NCBI RefSeq assembly: GCF_003024195.1
Contig: NZ_KZ679056.1
Span: 62,001 to 126,000, forward strand
Direction of reading: 5' to 3'
DNA length: 64,000 bases
Origin: Streptomyces dioscori
GTDB lineage: Bacteria; Actinomycetota; Actinomycetes; Streptomycetales; Streptomycetaceae
The notes below the pieces were generated by a model. The model had not been told where the DNA came from, ran no database searches, and saw only the letters and a list, made by a program, of their open reading frames with translations. How positions within the stretch are numbered: the first letter of the stretch is position 1; the number at the start of each line of letters is the position of its first letter. A program made the position numbers and the translations under genes. Positions 36,303-44,954 of this stretch are shown here, piece after piece.

Positions 36303-37361
36303 CTACGCGAGCCCGAGCCGCTCGGCTGCCGTCGCGGCGTCGACCGGGACCGTGACGGGCTGCGGGGCGCCCGCGACGGCCCAGTCGGGGTCCTTGAGGC
36401 CGTTTCCGGTCACCGTGCAGACGATGCGCTGCCCCGGGTCGACCTTGCCCTGCTCGGCCGCCTTGAGCAGACCGGCGACGGAAGCCGCCGAGGCCGGCTC
36501 GACGAAAACACCCTCCTGCGCGGCCAACAGCCGGTAGGCGCGCAGGATCTCACGGTCCGTCACCTCGTCGATGAAGCCGCCGGACTCGTCCCGCGCGGCG
36601 AGCGCGTACTGCCACGAGGCCGGGTTGCCGATGCGGATCGCGGTGGCGATCGTCGAGGGGTCCTTGACGATCTCGCCGCGCACGATGGGCGCGGACCCGG
36701 AGGCCTGGAAGCCCCACATGCGCGGCGTCCGTGCGGCGATCTTGTCGGCGGCGTACTCGGTGTACCCCTTCCAGTACGCGGTGATGTTGCCCGCGTTGCC
36801 CACCGGAAGGACGTGGATGTCGGGGGCGTCGCCGAGCATGTCCACGATCTCGAAGGCCGCGGTCTTCTGCCCCTCGATACGCACCGGGTTCACCGAATTG
36901 ACCAGCGCCACCGGGTAGTTGTCGGAGAGGTTGCGCGCCAGGGTGAGGCAGTCGTCGAAGTTGCCGTCGACCTGGAGGATCTTCGCGCCGTGCACGAGGG
37001 CCTGGCCCATCTTGCCGAGCGCGATCTTGCCCTGCGGCACGAGGACGGCACAGACCATCCCGGCGCGTACGGCGTAGGCGGCCGCGGAGGCAGACGTGTT
37101 GCCCGTGGAGGCACAGATGACGGCCTTCGCGCCTTCCTCCTTGGCCCGGGTGATGGCCATGGTCATACCGCGGTCCTTGAAGGACCCGGTGGGGTTCGCA
37201 CCCTCGACCTTGAGGTGGACCTCGCAGCCCGTGCGCTCGGAGAGCACCTGCGCGGGCACGAGCGGCGTACCGCCCTCACGCAGCGAGACGACCTGCGTGG
37301 TGTCGGACACCGGCAGCCGGTCCCGGTACTCCTCGATGATTCCGCGCCACTGGTGGGTCAT
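36303..37361 (-). CDS. thrC: Threonine synthase
   Basis: 352-aa PLP enzyme turning O-phosphohomoserine into threonine. The PLP lysine is Lys62 in GSFKDRGM; ASTGNTSASAAAYA and the glycine-rich PVGNAGN phosphate loop are present. The short form fits actinobacterial ThrC. The gene starts 6 bases after the hom stop, so the two are one transcript. Confidence 0.97.
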   Translation of the reverse strand: MTHQWRGIIEEYRDRLPVSDTTQVVSLREGGTPLVPAQVLSERTGCEVHLKVEGANPTGSFKDRGMTMAITRAKEEGAKAVICASTGNTSASAAAYAVRAGMVCAVLVPQGKIALGKMGQALVHGAKILQVDGNFDDCLTLARNLSDNYPVALVNSVNPVRIEGQKTAAFEIVDMLGDAPDIHVLPVGNAGNITAYWKGYTEYAADKIAARTPRMWGFQASGSAPIVRGEIVKDPSTIATAIRIGNPASWQYALAARDESGGFIDEVTDREILRAYRLLAAQEGVFVEPASAASVAGLLKAAEQGKVDPGQRIVCTVTGNGLKDPDWAVAGAPQPVTVPVDAATAAERLGLA

Positions 37362-37367
37362 TGCTCG

Positions 37368-38669
37368 TTACTCTCCTTCAACCCGCATGATGCTGGCGAC
37401 ACCACGCACGGTGTCGAGGTTGCGCAGCGCCTCCACGGTCCCCGTCAGGGACGCGTCGGTCGCGCGATGGGTGACGACCACGAGGGAGGCATCGCCGCCT
37501 CCGTCCTGCCGCCCCTGCTGGCGAACCGTATCGATCGACACTCCGTGTTCGGCGAACACGGTCGCCACCTGGGCGAGAACGCCCGGTTTGTCGGCCACAT
37601 CGAGGCTGATGTGGTAGCGGGTCACGACCTCGCCCATCGGCGACACCGGCAGCTGGGTGTACGCCGAGTCGCCGGGCCCCGTCGCGCCGCTGAGCTTGTT
37701 GCGACAGACGGCGACGAGGTCCCCGAGGACGGCGGACGCGGTCGGCGCGCCACCGGCGCCCGGCCCGTAGAACATGAGCTGCCCGGCGGCGTCGGACTCG
37801 ACGAACACGGCGTTGTACGCGCCGCGCACGGAGGCCAGCGGATGGGTCAGCGGAATCATGGCCGGGTGCACACGCGCGGTCACGGACCCCCCGTCGGCGG
37901 CCCGCTCACAGATGGCGAGCAGCTTGATGGTGCAGCCCATCGCCTTCGCGGAGGCGAAGTCGGCGGCGGTGACCTCGATCATGCCCTCGCGGTACACGTC
38001 GTCGAGGCGTACGCGCGTGTGGAAGGCGATCCCGGCGAGGATGGCGGCCTTGGCGGCGGCGTCGAAGCCCTCGACGTCGGCGGTGGGGTCGGCTTCCGCG
38101 TACCCGAGGGCGGTGGCCTCGTCCAGGGCCTCCTGGTAGCCGGCGCCCGTCGAGTCCATCTTGTCGAGGATGAAGTTGGTGGTGCCGTTGACGATGCCCA
38201 GCACGCGGTTGACCTTGTCGCCGGCGAGGGACTCGCGCAGCGGCCGGATCAGCGGGATGGCACCGGCGACGGCGGCCTCGTAATAGAGGTCCGCGTCGTG
38301 GTCGTCGGCCGCCGCGTGCAGCGCGGCGCCGTCCTGCGCGAGGAGCGCCTTGTTGGCGGAGACCACGGACGCGCCGTGCTCGAAGGCGGTGGTGATGAGG
38401 GTGCGGGCCGGTTCGATCCCGCCGATGACCTCGACGACCACGTCGATGTCACCCCGTTTGACCAGGGCGGTCGCGTCGGTGGTGATCAGGGCGGGGTCGA
38501 TGCCCGCACGCACCTTGGAGGGCCGGCGCACGGCCACACCGGCCAGCTCGACGGGGGCCCCGATGCGCGCGGCGAGGTCGTCGGCGTGCGTCGTCATGAT
38601 GCGCGCCACCTCTGAGCCGACTACCCCACAGCCCAGCAGCGCCACCTTCAGCGGACGCGTACGCATCAT
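37368..38669 (-). CDS. hom: Homoserine dehydrogenase
   Basis: 433 aa. NAD(P) motif GCGVVG at 13-18, the catalytic part with NGTTNFIL and a C-terminal ACT domain (DVADKPGVLAQVATVFAEHGVSIDTVRQ) that usually senses threonine. Two adjacent ATGs (38669 and 38666) follow ACGAGGTCGG; an ATG at 38687 is further from any ribosome site. It leads the hom-thrC pair, downstream of lysA. Confidence 0.97.
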   Translation of the reverse strand: MMRTRPLKVALLGCGVVGSEVARIMTTHADDLAARIGAPVELAGVAVRRPSKVRAGIDPALITTDATALVKRGDIDVVVEVIGGIEPARTLITTAFEHGASVVSANKALLAQDGAALHAAADDHDADLYYEAAVAGAIPLIRPLRESLAGDKVNRVLGIVNGTTNFILDKMDSTGAGYQEALDEATALGYAEADPTADVEGFDAAAKAAILAGIAFHTRVRLDDVYREGMIEVTAADFASAKAMGCTIKLLAICERAADGGSVTARVHPAMIPLTHPLASVRGAYNAVFVESDAAGQLMFYGPGAGGAPTASAVLGDLVAVCRNKLSGATGPGDSAYTQLPVSPMGEVVTRYHISLDVADKPGVLAQVATVFAEHGVSIDTVRQQGRQDGGGDASLVVVTHRATDASLTGTVEALRNLDTVRGVASIMRVEGE

Positions 38670-38817
38670 CCGACCTCGTTTCCTCATACCGTCACGGTGG
38701 GACCAGTCTCACTCACCGGACGGGGGTTTCTACCCTTCGTCCGGATCGTGAGATGTCGATTTCATTTACGCGAGGCCGGAAAACAGGAGATCTTCCGCCC
38801 TGGCTCGTCCGTTCATG

Positions 38818-40209
38818 TCAGCCGACATCGAGACGAAGTAGATCCTCCTCGGTCTCGCGGCGGACGATGACCCTGGCCTCGCCGTCGCGGACCGCGACGA
38901 CGGGCGGACGCAGGGCGTGGTTGTAGTTGCTCGCCATCGAGCGGCAGTACGCGCCGGTGGCCGGCACCGCGATGAGGTCGCCGGGCGCGAGGTCGGACGG
39001 CAGGAAGGCGTCCTTCACGACGATGTCCCCGCTCTCGCAGTGCTTGCCGACCACACGGACGAGCATGGGCTCGGCATCGCTCGTACGGGAGACGAGGGCG
39101 ACGCTGTACTCGGCGTCGTACAGCGCCGTACGGATGTTGTCGGACATGCCGCCGTCGACGGAGACGTACGTACGCAGTCCTTCGAGGGGCTTGACGGTGC
39201 CGACCTCGTACAGGGTGAAGGCGGTCGGCCCGACGATGGCGCGCCCGGGTTCGACGGAGATCCGGGGGGTCCGCAGCTTCGCGGCCTCGCACTCGCGCGT
39301 CACGATCTCGCCGAGCGCCTTGGCGATCTCGTGCGGCTCGCGGGGGTCGTCGTCGCTGGTGTAGGCGATGCCGAGGCCGCCGCCGAGGTCGATCTCGGGC
39401 AGTTCGACCCCGTGCTCGTCACGGACCTGGGCGAGTAGCGACACGACACGGCGGGCGGCCACCTCGAACCCGGCCATGTCGAAGATCTGCGACCCGATGT
39501 GGGAGTGGATGCCGATCAGTTCGAGCCCGTCGAGGGTGAGCGCACGCCGGACGGCCTCGGCGGCCTGTCCGTCCGCGAGGGCGATCCCGAACTTCTGGTC
39601 CTCGTGCGCGGTGGCGATGAACTCGTGCGTGTGGGCCTCGACGCCGACGGTGACACGGATCTGCACGCGCTGCCGCTTGCCGAGGCTCTGCGCGATGTGC
39701 GCGACGCGCACGATCTCCTGGAAGGAGTCGAGGACGATACGTCCGACGCCGACCTCGATGGCCTTGGTGATCTCCTCCACGGACTTGTTGTTGCCGTGGA
39801 AGGCGATGCGCTCGGCTGGCATCCCGGCGGACAGTGCGGTGGTCAGCTCACCCCCGGAACACACGTCGAGATTGAGCCCCTCCTCGTCCAGCCAGCGCAC
39901 GACGGCACGCGAGAGGAACGCCTTCCCGGCGTAGAACACGTCGGCGTCGTGGCCGAAGGCGGTGCGCCAGGCGCGCGCCCGCGCCCGGAAGTCGGTCTCG
40001 TCGACGAAGTAGGCGGGCGTGCCGAACTCCTCGGCGAGCGTCGCCACGTCGATCCCGCCGACGCTGACCGAACCGCTCGCGGTACGCGTCACGGTCTGCG
40101 CCCAGACCTTGGGGTCGAGGACGTTGAGGTCGGCCGCCGGGGCGGTGTAGTGCCCCTCGGGCAGGACATCGGCGTGACGGGGCCCGGCGGGGTGTGCGGA
40201 TCGGCTCAT
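38818..40209 (-). CDS. lysA: Diaminopimelate decarboxylase
   Basis: 463-aa PLP enzyme for the last step of lysine synthesis. Fold type III barrel; PLP lysine Lys96 in FYAGKAF, HIGSQIFD, GGGLGIAY and the active-site CESGD near the C-terminus. A ~40-residue N-terminal extension (HADVLPEGHYTAPAADLNVLDPKVW) is usual in actinobacteria. ATG 40209 opens MSRSAHPAG. It stands between nrtL and hom, so lysine and threonine branches are adjacent. Confidence 0.98.
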   Translation of the reverse strand: MSRSAHPAGPRHADVLPEGHYTAPAADLNVLDPKVWAQTVTRTASGSVSVGGIDVATLAEEFGTPAYFVDETDFRARARAWRTAFGHDADVFYAGKAFLSRAVVRWLDEEGLNLDVCSGGELTTALSAGMPAERIAFHGNNKSVEEITKAIEVGVGRIVLDSFQEIVRVAHIAQSLGKRQRVQIRVTVGVEAHTHEFIATAHEDQKFGIALADGQAAEAVRRALTLDGLELIGIHSHIGSQIFDMAGFEVAARRVVSLLAQVRDEHGVELPEIDLGGGLGIAYTSDDDPREPHEIAKALGEIVTRECEAAKLRTPRISVEPGRAIVGPTAFTLYEVGTVKPLEGLRTYVSVDGGMSDNIRTALYDAEYSVALVSRTSDAEPMLVRVVGKHCESGDIVVKDAFLPSDLAPGDLIAVPATGAYCRSMASNYNHALRPPVVAVRDGEARVIVRRETEEDLLRLDVG

Positions 40210-40344
40210 GTCTTTTGGGCTTCCTAGAAGATCTCTGTTCGCTTCGCAGTTCGCTGCACATCAGACGGGATCAAATCAATCAGATCGCATCGGATCGGAT
40301 CAGGTCTATTCCGCTCAGGTCTGTTCAGCTCAGCTCAGAGATGG

Positions 40345-41418
40345 TCAGAGATGGGTCGGTGCGTCGATGCCGAGCAGGGACAGGCCGCCGGCCAGCACCG
40401 TCCCGGCAGCTTTGGCGAGCGCGAGCCGGGAACGGTGGGCGGCCGAGGGTTTCTCGTCCCCCAGCGGAAGCACGGCGTGCTGGAAGGCGAGCAGCGCGTC
40501 GGCGACGGTGACGAGATGCCGCGCGACCCGGTCGGGCGCGCGGTGGCGCGCTGCGGCGGCGAGGACGTGGGGATAGCTGTCGAGGGCGTCGAGGAGGGGA
40601 CTGGGCCCACTGATGTGGTCCCCGGGAACGGCGGTGAATCCGAGGGCCGCGGCGTTGCGGCTGAGGGCCGTCGCGCGGGCGTACGCGTACCGGACGCGGA
40701 AGAGGGGGTTGCCCTCCCGCTGGACGAGGTGCTCGTCGGTGATGCGGGGGTGGTCGTGGGACGCGGGATGAAGCAGCGCCCAGCGGCCTGCGTCACGGCC
40801 GAGGGGGGTGGGGTCCTGGCCGGCGGGCACGGGGAGGAGATCGACTTCGAGGGGCGCGCCCGCGGCCTCCGGCTCCGGCTCGGGGGCTTCGGGCGGCGGG
40901 CCGTGGGCGTCGACCGTGACGCCGAGGGGCCCGGCCCAGGCGGGGTCGAGCGCGGTCTCGCACGAGGTACGGACAAGGACGCCCTGGGACCGCATGATCC
41001 GGGCGAGGACCTGCCCGGTGACGGCGGCGCGCACTTCGCGCGGGTAACGCAGCTGGACGACCTGCCCGGTCGGCCCGTCGACGTACCCGTACCGCTCACG
41101 CCGCCGCAGAATCTCGGCGACGAGGGCGCCCTCCCGGCCCTTGAGGGTGATGTTGAGAAACCCGGGCCCGGTGATGTCGACGCGCGCGACGCCCGCCGCG
41201 CCGCTCAGGTGGGGCCGCAGGATCTCGGCGACCTCCTTCGGCGGCCGGCCGGCGGGACGGGCCAGCTGCAGGGCGACATTGGTGGCGTAATCGCCACTCC
41301 CGCCGGGCCCGGGCGGCACGACCTGCGCGCGCTCCGGCACGGCCACGAGCAGCTCACCGTCGTCCACGGCACGGCGCACGGCGCGCAGTACGGTGCTGGA
41401 GAGCTCGACGGGGGTCAC
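40345..41418 (-). CDS. nrtL: ArgS-related anticodon-binding protein NrtL
   Basis: 357 aa. The N-terminal ~110 residues match the Add-1 (Arg_tRNA_synt_N) domain of arginyl-tRNA synthetase (GDYATNVALQLA, GPGFLNITL), and the C-terminal ~110 residues the DALR anticodon-binding domain (RVRYAYARATALSRNAA). Between them the catalytic core is cut to a short Pro/Glu-rich stretch: neither HIGH nor KMSKS appears, so it cannot charge tRNA. A GTG at 41418 gives MTPVELSSTV; an upstream open stretch is possible. It occupies the place that argS holds upstream of lysA in mycobacteria, as I recall. Role unknown. Confidence 0.88.
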   Translation of the reverse strand: MTPVELSSTVLRAVRRAVDDGELLVAVPERAQVVPPGPGGSGDYATNVALQLARPAGRPPKEVAEILRPHLSGAAGVARVDITGPGFLNITLKGREGALVAEILRRRERYGYVDGPTGQVVQLRYPREVRAAVTGQVLARIMRSQGVLVRTSCETALDPAWAGPLGVTVDAHGPPPEAPEPEPEAAGAPLEVDLLPVPAGQDPTPLGRDAGRWALLHPASHDHPRITDEHLVQREGNPLFRVRYAYARATALSRNAAALGFTAVPGDHISGPSPLLDALDSYPHVLAAAARHRAPDRVARHLVTVADALLAFQHAVLPLGDEKPSAAHRSRLALAKAAGTVLAGGLSLLGIDAPTHL

Positions 41419-41529
41419 GGGACAAGCGTAGGGGAGGAGGGGGGTGGGTAGGCCAATGGGTTTGGGCAAGGGTCCGGCATATGGACTGCTGCCTTCTTCT
41501 GCCTTCTTCTGCCTTCTTCGCGTGCCGCT

Positions 41530-42054
41530 TCAGTTACCGGCACGGCCGGCGCGCTCGGGCCCGCCGGGCCCGTAAAGACTCTGCGCGCTGTCGAACGACG
41601 AACCGGCACCACCGCCGGCCCCACTGCCCGAGGCCCCGCCGACACCGGTGTCGGCGGTCTCCCGCCGCTCCCGCCGCTCCCGCCGCTCCCGCAACTGGCG
41701 TACGAGCCGGACCAGGTCCGCGGGCTCGAAGGGCTTGGAGAGGAAGGCGTCGACCCCGACGTCGAGGCCGCTCTCGACCTCGTACTGCGTACAGGCGCTG
41801 ATGATGGCGAGGGGGAGGTCACGGGTGCGCGGATCGGCCCGGAGCCGGGCGGCGGTACGCAGCCCGTCGAGCCGGGGCATGACCACGTCGAGGGTGACGA
41901 CATCGGGGCGCACCTGGTGGATGACGTCCAGGCACTCGACACCGTCAGCCGCGGTCACGACCTCGAAACCCTCCAGTTCGAGGTTGACCCTGATCAGTTG
42001 CCGGATGACCTTGTTGTCGTCCACAACAAGCACCCGACCCGACGCGCCTGGCAC
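41530..42054 (-). CDS. Single-domain response regulator
   Basis: 174 aa. Receiver domain with acidic pair VDD (11-13), phosphoacceptor Asp56 in TLDVVMP and Lys in LSKPFEP. Instead of an output domain there is a charged RERRERRERRE stretch and a Gly/Ser-rich tail. The start taken is a GTG (MPGASGRVLV) with no ribosome site in front, so it may be leaderless. No histidine kinase adjoins. Tail repeat length may be unstable. Confidence 0.85.
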   Translation of the reverse strand: MPGASGRVLVVDDNKVIRQLIRVNLELEGFEVVTAADGVECLDVIHQVRPDVVTLDVVMPRLDGLRTAARLRADPRTRDLPLAIISACTQYEVESGLDVGVDAFLSKPFEPADLVRLVRQLRERRERRERRETADTGVGGASGSGAGGGAGSSFDSAQSLYGPGGPERAGRAGN

Positions 42055-42200
42055 AACTTGAGAGTAGGTCGGCGCGCGGGTTCGCGTCCGGCTTTTCCCT
42101 ACTTCCACCCCGTGAGGGGGATCCCGGCGTGTCCACCGGCCCAAGATCCAACCGCCCTCCGGGCAACGTCCGACACCCTCTCCCCCACCCCCGAAATCCG

Positions 42201-42231
42201 TTCATGAACACCCGGAGAGAGCTGGTAGTGT
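42201..42231 (+). promoter_or_regulatory. Candidate tRNA-Arg promoter
   Basis: A -10-like TAGTGT at 42226-42231 lies 33 bp before the tRNA. A TTCATG at 42201 is a weak -35 with 19-bp spacing. Tentative. Confidence 0.4.
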
Positions 42232-42264
42232 TCAACCCGTCGCCGCAACCACAGCGGCCGACAC

Positions 42265-42336
42265 GCCCCCGTAGCTCAGGGGATAGAGCAACGGCCTCCG
42301 GAGCCGTGTGCGCAGGTTCGAATCCTGCCGGGGGCA
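42265..42336 (+). tRNA. tRNA-Arg(CCG)
   Basis: Cloverleaf read by eye: acceptor GCCCCCG/CGGGGGC, D arm GCTC...GAGC, anticodon stem ACGGC/GCCGT with loop CTCCGGA (anticodon CCG, reads CGG), T arm with GGTTCGAATCC, discriminator A. CCA is not encoded. Located at the border between conserved core and accessory DNA; tRNA-Arg genes are common integration targets. Confidence 0.97.
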
Positions 42337-42391
42337 CTCGCCACACAGCCAGCCTGAATCAAGCGCTGAGCTGGGCGGATGCCTAGATGAG

Positions 42392-42424
42392 AGAGCGGGA
42401 GTCAGTCTCACTGACTTCCGCTCT
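42392..42424 (+). terminator. Terminator downstream of tRNA-Arg
   Basis: A 14-bp stem (42392-42405 with 42411-42424, one G-T pair) closes the loop TCTCA and is followed by a T-rich TTCTGTTGTC. It is 55 bases after the tRNA and resembles a classical factor-independent terminator. Confidence 0.85.
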
Positions 42425-42602
42425 TTCTGTTGTCTCCCAGCGTCTACGCACTGCGCTATCTGCGATACACACCACAGGGTGTTCCTCCCCCGCGTTGCCG
42501 GATCACCCGAATCCGCCCCGCCATGGCGCCGGACAGGAAATCCAACACGCCCGTCAGGAGAACGGGCGGGCCATCAGGAGGATTGAACTGCCCTTCGCAG
42601 AG

Positions 42603-43055
42603 CTACGACGCTGCACGACGCACTTCGTAGCCATATTCCTTGTCCGGGTCGGTATCGAAGTACATCTCCGGCTCGTCCCCGCCCCGCTGGATCTGCAGCA
42701 GCGCGGACCCGGAGTCATCCGAGAAGGACCCACCCTTGTCGATGGGCAGCTCAATGCTGCCGCCCTGGTCACGCCCTCCCTCCAGCTCCCAGGTCCCTTC
42801 TCCTGAGATCTTCTCCTCTCCCGGAGCGGGATCGACGAAGCCAAGGGCGACGGCGTTCCGCGGAATTCCGGACATCTCGAACCGGCCGTTCTCGTGGAAC
42901 TGGACCCGTCCACCGCCGGAGCCTTCCCAGACTCCGACGACCTGCCCGGAATCGAGCATCTCGCTCTCGGCCTCGCAGGCCTGCAGAGAGAACAGGGCGA
43001 TGACAATCAGTACGGGAACGGCGGCTGCTACGGCACACCCACGGAGCACTCTCAC
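42603..43055 (-). CDS. Putative lipoprotein
   Basis: 150 aa. Signal sequence with hydrophobic core AAAVPVLIVIALFSL and lipobox LQAC (Cys27). The mature part (VGVWEGSGGGRVQFHENGRFEMSGIP) resembles small beta-rich lipoproteins with a Gly-rich strand pattern. The start codon GTG at 43055 lies in a duplicated sequence (GTGAGAGTGCTCC twice), which makes the exact start uncertain; no good ribosome site is seen. GC at third positions is lower than in core genes, so it may be a late arrival next to the tRNA. Function unknown. Confidence 0.75.
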   Translation of the reverse strand: MRVLRGCAVAAAVPVLIVIALFSLQACEAESEMLDSGQVVGVWEGSGGGRVQFHENGRFEMSGIPRNAVALGFVDPAPGEEKISGEGTWELEGGRDQGGSIELPIDKGGSFSDDSGSALLQIQRGGDEPEMYFDTDPDKEYGYEVRRAAS

Positions 43056-43139
43056 GGAGCACTCTCACGGCGAACCTACTTGCAGATCGTCTCTTGCCAC
43101 TCGACTTCGGCCCGGTAGCCCGCGAAGTAACCACCAGTC

Positions 43140-43314
43140 TATTGCGGTGTGCCATGGGCGGCTTCACGAGCTCGTGGTCCAACGCGTAGGAGCCCAGGAC
43201 ACCTTGCGCCTTCCGGTCGTCCGCGCCGACCGCGAGCCCACCGAGGTCGGACACCGACGCCACGACCATCGGCAGGACCGGCGGTACCCGGACGTCCGGT
43301 GAGGCCACATCCAT
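43140..43314 (-). pseudogene. Possible gene remnant (5' part of a lost gene)
   Basis: From ATG 43314 about 57 codons (MDVASPDVRVPPVLPMVVAS...) have a strongly GC-biased third position. From about 43145 downstream the bias collapses (codons such as AAT, AGA, GTT, ACT) though the frame stays open into the lipoprotein gene. This looks like the beginning of a real gene truncated by rearrangement near the tRNA-Arg site. I do not recognise the family. Confidence 0.35.
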
Positions 43315-43403
43315 CCGAGTGCAAAATTTACCCAGCGCAATGATTGCCTTGTGCTTCTCTTACGTACCTCCTGTGGACCGGGTCGTTCAGCTCAGGAGGC
43401 AGT

Positions 43404-44156
43404 ATGCGTGTCACGCAGCGCACCGCAGGGACCGTATTCGTGATCGGCGGGCTGGGCGTGACGCTGGCTGCGCTCGCGTATCCCGCTCTCGTCGGGGTCG
43501 AGACCACCACGACCAGCCAGGACCGGATCATCGCCAACACCCGGTACGGGCCGCTGACCGAGGCCGATCGGGATTTCGTCGTCAAGGTGCGGGCCGCGGG
43601 GCTCTGGGAGCATCCTCTGGGGCTCATGGCCATGGAGCGTGGGACGACCCCTGCCATGAAGGAGGCCGGGAAGCATCTCGTCGCCGGGCACTCCGGGCTC
43701 GACGAGATGTGCCGGAAGATCGCGCCCGAGCTGGGCATCACCCTGCCCAACCAGGCCAGCCCGCAGCAACAGCAGTTCGTGGCCACCGTGGACGGGAGCA
43801 CCGGGCAGCAGTTCGACACGACCGCCGTGAACATCATGCGCGTCACGCACGGGCAGATCTTCCCCGTCATCGCGAAGATCCGCGCCAACACCAAGAACAC
43901 CATGGTCCGTGAACTCGCCGACTTGGCCAACGACACCGTCCTCGACCACATCACGGTGTTGGAGAAGACCGACCTGGTCAACTACGACCAGGTCAACTTC
44001 CAGCAGACCACCCCGCCCAAGCTCCCCAAGGCCGAGTTGACCCCGCCCGCCCCGCAGCCCGGCTCACCGGTCCTCGTCCTCAACAGGCCGGAAGGGCTGG
44101 ATGTGAATACGACCTCACCGACGCCCACTCCGACTCCGACCCCCGCCGTGGGATGA
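43404..44156 (+). CDS. DUF4142 (ferritin-like) secreted protein
   Basis: 250 aa with a signal/anchor (TAGTVFVIGGLGVTLAALAYPALVG) and a four-helix DUF4142 domain (TEADRDFVVKVRAAGLWEHPLG, GHSGLDEMCRKIAPELGI, ADLANDTVLDHITVLEKTDLVN). The C-terminal ~45 residues are Pro/Thr-rich and end in a (TP)n run. AGGAGG 5 bases before the ATG fixes the start. It converges on the MarR gene with 11 bp between stops. Function unknown; the fold may bind metal. Confidence 0.85.
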   Translation: MRVTQRTAGTVFVIGGLGVTLAALAYPALVGVETTTTSQDRIIANTRYGPLTEADRDFVVKVRAAGLWEHPLGLMAMERGTTPAMKEAGKHLVAGHSGLDEMCRKIAPELGITLPNQASPQQQQFVATVDGSTGQQFDTTAVNIMRVTHGQIFPVIAKIRANTKNTMVRELADLANDTVLDHITVLEKTDLVNYDQVNFQQTTPPKLPKAELTPPAPQPGSPVLVLNRPEGLDVNTTSPTPTPTPTPAVG

Positions 44157-44167
44157 GCGACGGGGGG

Positions 44168-44833
44168 CTATCCGTCGTGGGACGTCGGCGGGTCCACCCA
44201 GCCCAGCGGGTGCGGCACCCCGTCCTCCGCATCGTCCACGTCCGGGACCGGTGGCTCGCCGCCCGCCTCGTTGAAGGCGGTCAACGCCTCGACTATCGCC
44301 GTCCGTTGGGCGGGAGTGAGGCGTTCCACGATCGTGGCGATCTCCGCGCGCCGGCGGGCCGTGACGTCCTCGACCGTGCGCCGCCCCTCCTCCGTGAGCC
44401 GGAGCAGGGTCTCGCGGCGGTTGCCGGGGTTGGTCTGCCGGTCGGCGAGGCCGGCGGTGATGAGCCGGTCGACCATGCGCATGGCCGTGGACGGCGCGAC
44501 CTGGAGCAGCTCGGCGAGCGTGACCAGCTTGGTGGCGCCGCGCGTGGACAGCACGACCAGCATCCGGACCTGCGGCAGGGTCACCCGTTCCTCGACCTCG
44601 GCGAGCGAACGGGCCGACACCGCGACCAGCACGCGCGACGCGGTCAGCACCGCCCGGGTCACCGCGTCGACGTCGTCGTCGACGCCCACGTCGGCGGCGT
44701 CCGCGCTGCCGACGGCCGTGACTTCCGCTGCCGCTGCCGCTGCTTCACTTACGTCCACGTCGTTCATGACGTCCAGGTCTTCCGTGACATCGACGTCATC
44801 TGTGGCTCCGACAGGGGTCTCGTGCTCCGGCAT
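44168..44833 (-). CDS. MarR family transcriptional regulator
   Basis: 221 aa. After an acidic N-terminal extension of ~50 residues (DVDVTEDLDVMNDVDVSE-like) comes a winged helix domain: VTLPQVRMLVVLSTRG, LVTLAELLQVAPSTAMRMVDRLITAGL and NPGNRRETLLRLTEEGR. The extension is longer than in most MarR proteins. Its target and ligand are unknown; the convergent DUF4142 gene is its neighbour. Confidence 0.92.
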   Translation of the reverse strand: MPEHETPVGATDDVDVTEDLDVMNDVDVSEAAAAAAEVTAVGSADAADVGVDDDVDAVTRAVLTASRVLVAVSARSLAEVEERVTLPQVRMLVVLSTRGATKLVTLAELLQVAPSTAMRMVDRLITAGLADRQTNPGNRRETLLRLTEEGRRTVEDVTARRRAEIATIVERLTPAQRTAIVEALTAFNEAGGEPPVPDVDDAEDGVPHPLGWVDPPTSHDG

Positions 44834-44954
44834 GTGTCCTTTCTATCTCGCCGAAGTGCCTGCCCACTCACCTGATCCACACAGATTTTCCTCGTCCGTG
44901 ACCCGTGTAAGCGTGCAAAGGGTCAAAGGCCGCATGGCCGCATGGCCGCATGGC

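Noticed and set aside
40265..40310. GATC-rich stretch in the lysA leader
   Set aside because: Short and degenerate; no regular unit, although the GGATC pieces recur. Probably chance.
42337..42602. Second copy of the tRNA-Arg 3' end (att site) downstream
   Set aside because: No repeat of GGTTCGAATCCTGCCGGGGG was seen in the following 300 bp or near the next accessory genes by eye.
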